From contig NZ_JAKVIJ010000007.1 in the NCBI RefSeq assembly GCF_022760965.1, positions 124,001 to 188,000 on the forward strand: DNA of 64,000 nt, written 5' to 3'. A program made the translations under genes and the position numbers. Position 1 is the stretch's first letter. Each line of letters opens with the position of its first letter. This DNA comes from Simplicispira sedimenti. Its GTDB lineage: Bacteria; Pseudomonadota; Gammaproteobacteria; Burkholderiales; Burkholderiaceae_C. Below are positions 62,355 to 64,000 of this stretch, in pieces. Under the pieces are notes generated by a model. It was not told the DNA's origin, searched no databases, and worked only from the letters and a program-made list of their open reading frames with translations.

Positions 62355-62483
62355 ATGAAAAAGACCGCTACCCTCATCGCACTGTCGCTGGCCTTTGTGC
62401 TGGCAGGCTGCAACACCGTCAAGGGCGTGGGGCAGGACATCGAACGCGCGGGCAGCGCCATCGAGCGCGCCGCCAACAAGTAA
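62355..62483 (+). CDS. Entericidin A/B family small lipoprotein
   Basis: A 42-residue protein (MKKTATLIALSLAFVLAGCN...) with a signal peptide and lipobox LAGC at residues 16-19. The mature part (NTVKGVGQDIERAGSAIERA) is the entericidin motif. Entericidins form an antidote/toxin pair in E. coli linked to stationary-phase lysis, but single copies are common in betaproteobacteria with no defined role. AGGAG lies 10 nt upstream of the start. It sits between leuC and leuD (34 nt and 7 nt gaps), apparently in the same operon. Confidence 0.85.
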   Translation: MKKTATLIALSLAFVLAGCNTVKGVGQDIERAGSAIERAANK

Positions 62484-62490
62484 GCACCCC

Positions 62491-63144
62491 ATGCAGAAAT
62501 TCACCGTACACCAGGGCCTTGTGGCCCCCATGGACCGAGAGAACGTCGATACCGACGCCATCATTCCCAAGCAGTTCCTCAAGTCGATCAAGCGCACGGG
62601 CTTTGGCCCCAACCTGTTCGACGAATGGCGCTACCTGGACCAGCCCGGCGAGCCCGGCGTGCCCGAGTCGGCGCGCAAGCCCAATCCGGACTTCGTGCTC
62701 AACCAGCCGCGCTACGCGGGCGCCAGCATCCTGCTGGCCCGGCGCAACTTTGGCTGCGGCTCCAGCCGCGAGCACGCGCCCTGGGCGCTGGAGCAATACG
62801 GCTTTCGCGCGATCATCGCGCCCAGCTTTGCCGACATCTTCTTCAGCAACTGCTTCAAGAACGGCGTGCTGCCCATCGTGCTGCCCGAATCCACCGTGTC
62901 CCAGTTGTTCGACGAGGTGCACGCCTTCCCCGGCTACCAGCTCACCATCGACCTGGAGCGCCAGGTCATCGTGCGGCCGCAGGGTGAAGAGATCGCGTTC
63001 GACGTGCTGCCATTCCGCCGCTACTGCCTGCTCAATGGCTTTGACGACATCGGCCTGACGCTGCGCCACAAGGACAAGATCGCCGCCTTCGAGGCCCACC
63101 GCCTGGCCACCAAGCCCTGGCTGAGCCACACCATGCAGGGCTAA
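62491..63144 (+). CDS. leuD: 3-isopropylmalate dehydratase small subunit
   Basis: A 217-residue LeuD with the swivel-domain features KFTVHQGLVAPMDRENVDTD, IIPKQFLKSIKRTGFG and RRNFGCGSSREHAPWAL. The ATG at 62491 is 7 nt after the entericidin stop. It partners LeuC. Confidence 0.96.
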   Translation: MQKFTVHQGLVAPMDRENVDTDAIIPKQFLKSIKRTGFGPNLFDEWRYLDQPGEPGVPESARKPNPDFVLNQPRYAGASILLARRNFGCGSSREHAPWALEQYGFRAIIAPSFADIFFSNCFKNGVLPIVLPESTVSQLFDEVHAFPGYQLTIDLERQVIVRPQGEEIAFDVLPFRRYCLLNGFDDIGLTLRHKDKIAAFEAHRLATKPWLSHTMQG

Positions 63145-63159
63145 TTTAGGGCAAAAAAC

Positions 63160-63206
63160 CATTGCAGCGCTCTAAAACAGGGCGCAAGCAGCTATCAAAA
63201 CAAGAG
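63160..63206. repeat. Dispersed palindromic repeat, copy 9
   Basis: CATTGCAGCGCTCT...AGGGCGCAAGCAGCTAT then a degraded ATAGC partner (AAGAGC). It lies in the 71-nt gap between leuD and leuB, so RNA structure here might affect leuB output. Confidence 0.65.
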
Positions 63207-63215
63207 CAAACAAAC

Positions 63216-64000
63216 ATGAAAATCGCCATTCTGCCGGGTGACGGCATCGGCACCGAAATCGTGGCCGAAGCGGTCAAGGTGCTCCACGCGCTGGACCTGA
63301 CATTCGAGATGGAAACCGCCCTGGTCGGCGGCGCCGCCTACGAGGCGCACGGCCATCCGCTGCCCGAATCCACCCTCAAACTGGCCAAGGACGCCGATGC
63401 CGTGCTGTTCGGCGCCGTGGGCGACTGGAAGTACGACAAGCTCGACCGCCCGCTGCGCCCCGAGCAGGCCATCCTGGGCCTGCGCAAGAACCTGGGCCTG
63501 TTCGCCAACTTCCGCCCGGCCATCTGCTACGAGCAGCTCGTGGGCGCGTCCAGCCTCAAGCCCGAACTGATCGCCGGGCTGGACATCCTCATCATCCGCG
63601 AGCTGACCGGCGACATCTACTTCGGCCAGCCGCGCGGCCGCCGCGTGGCCACCGATGGCCACTTCCCCGGCGCCGAGGAAGCGTATGACACCATGCGCTA
63701 TTCCAAGCCCGAGATCGAGCGTATCGCCCATGTCGCCTTCCAGGCCGCGCGCAAGCGCAACAAGAAGGTCACCAGCGTGGACAAGGCCAACGTGCTGGAG
63801 ACCTTCCAGTTCTGGAAGGACGTGGTCACCGAGGTGCACCAGCAGTACCCCGACGTGGAGCTGGAGCACATGTACGTGGACAACGCCGCCATGCAGCTCG
63901 TCAAGCGCCCCAAGGCCTTCGACGTGATCGTGACCGGCAACATGTTTGGCGACATCCTCTCCGACGAAGCCTCCATGCTCACCGGCTCGATCGGCATGCT
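63216..64000 (+). CDS. leuB: 3-isopropylmalate dehydrogenase (3' end outside window)
   Basis: The first 261 residues of LeuB are visible: KIAILPGDGIGTEIVAEA, the GAVGDWKYDKL substrate loop, LRKNLGLFANFRPA, RELTGDIYFGQPRG, and the metal-binding aspartate region VIVTGNMFGDILSDEASM at the end. It oxidatively decarboxylates 3-isopropylmalate with NAD. It is the third leu gene after leuC-entericidin-leuD and continues past 64000. Confidence 0.97.
   Translation, partial: MKIAILPGDGIGTEIVAEAVKVLHALDLTFEMETALVGGAAYEAHGHPLPESTLKLAKDADAVLFGAVGDWKYDKLDRPLRPEQAILGLRKNLGLFANFRPAICYEQLVGASSLKPELIAGLDILIIRELTGDIYFGQPRGRRVATDGHFPGAEEAYDTMRYSKPEIERIAHVAFQAARKRNKKVTSVDKANVLETFQFWKDVVTEVHQQYPDVELEHMYVDNAAMQLVKRPKAFDVIVTGNMFGDILSDEASMLTGSIGM

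Noticed and set aside
59873..62479. An 868-residue open frame antisense to the LysR gene, leuC and entericidin
   Set aside because: It spans several unrelated sense genes and has shadow composition.

Overview
The window is a 64 kb chromosomal segment of a high-GC betaproteobacterium. Gene content and order (ribB-ribH-nusB, sdhCDAB-sdhE-gltA beside mdh and acnB, rpsF-priB-rpsR-rplI-dnaB, grpE-dnaK-dnaJ, hom-thrC beside molybdenum-cofactor genes, leuC-leuD-leuB) together with short dispersed palindromic repeats built on ATAGC and AGCGCT arms point to Burkholderiales, most likely family Comamonadaceae (Acidovorax-like). That placement comes from reading the sequence, not from a database search. 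No rRNA, tRNA, CRISPR array, insertion sequence, prophage or plasmid feature is visible. The region is overwhelmingly housekeeping.

Layout. 0-10 kb: a truncated NUDIX gene, a DUF427 gene, a roughly 370-nt non-coding stretch holding a diverged tandem repeat, a DUF938 methyltransferase, a ferredoxin, the riboflavin genes ribB(X)-ribH with nusB, an aminotransferase, ybgC-tolQ-tolR-tolA, and trhP. 10-24 kb: a DUF3592 membrane protein, then a TCA-cycle block: acnB, a secreted protein, a CitE-like lyase and mdh on the minus strand, divergent from a GntR regulator and sdhC-sdhD-sdhA-sdhB-sdhE-gltA on the plus strand. 24-32 kb: rnk, an acyltransferase, the ammonium transporter amt behind a sigma-54 promoter and an NtrC-type site, dusC, a methyltransferase-acetyltransferase pair and a coniferyl-type aldehyde dehydrogenase.

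32-44 kb: clpB, a transglutaminase-like protein, an acetyltransferase, a DUF1284 protein, and bioY facing birA across a BirA-type operator. Molybdenum-cofactor genes follow (moaE, moaD, moeA, mobB), with moaE separated from the rest by a secreted pectate-lyase-like gene and small ORFs. 44-54 kb: thrC, hom, an AlaA-like aminotransferase, a Mth938-domain protein, a BCP peroxiredoxin, a PIN-PhoH ATPase, and the dnaB-rplI-rpsR-priB-rpsF block. 54-64 kb: grpE-dnaK-dnaJ behind a good sigma-32 promoter, a beta-CASP metallo-hydrolase whose start codon lies in a long inverted repeat, a LysR regulator, and leuC-(entericidin)-leuD-leuB, the last truncated by the window end.

I found no gene cluster that looks like an undescribed system. 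The most interesting signals are non-coding: (1) a family of at least ten short palindromic repeats that usually abut stop or start codons, one remnant lying inside a LysR gene; (2) a diverged tandem duplication carrying DnaA-box-like sequences; (3) the inverted repeat over a start codon; (4) well-formed BirA and NtrC/sigma-54 regulatory sites. Long antisense open frames opposite acnB, clpB, hom-thrC and leuC are GC-driven shadows and were left out.
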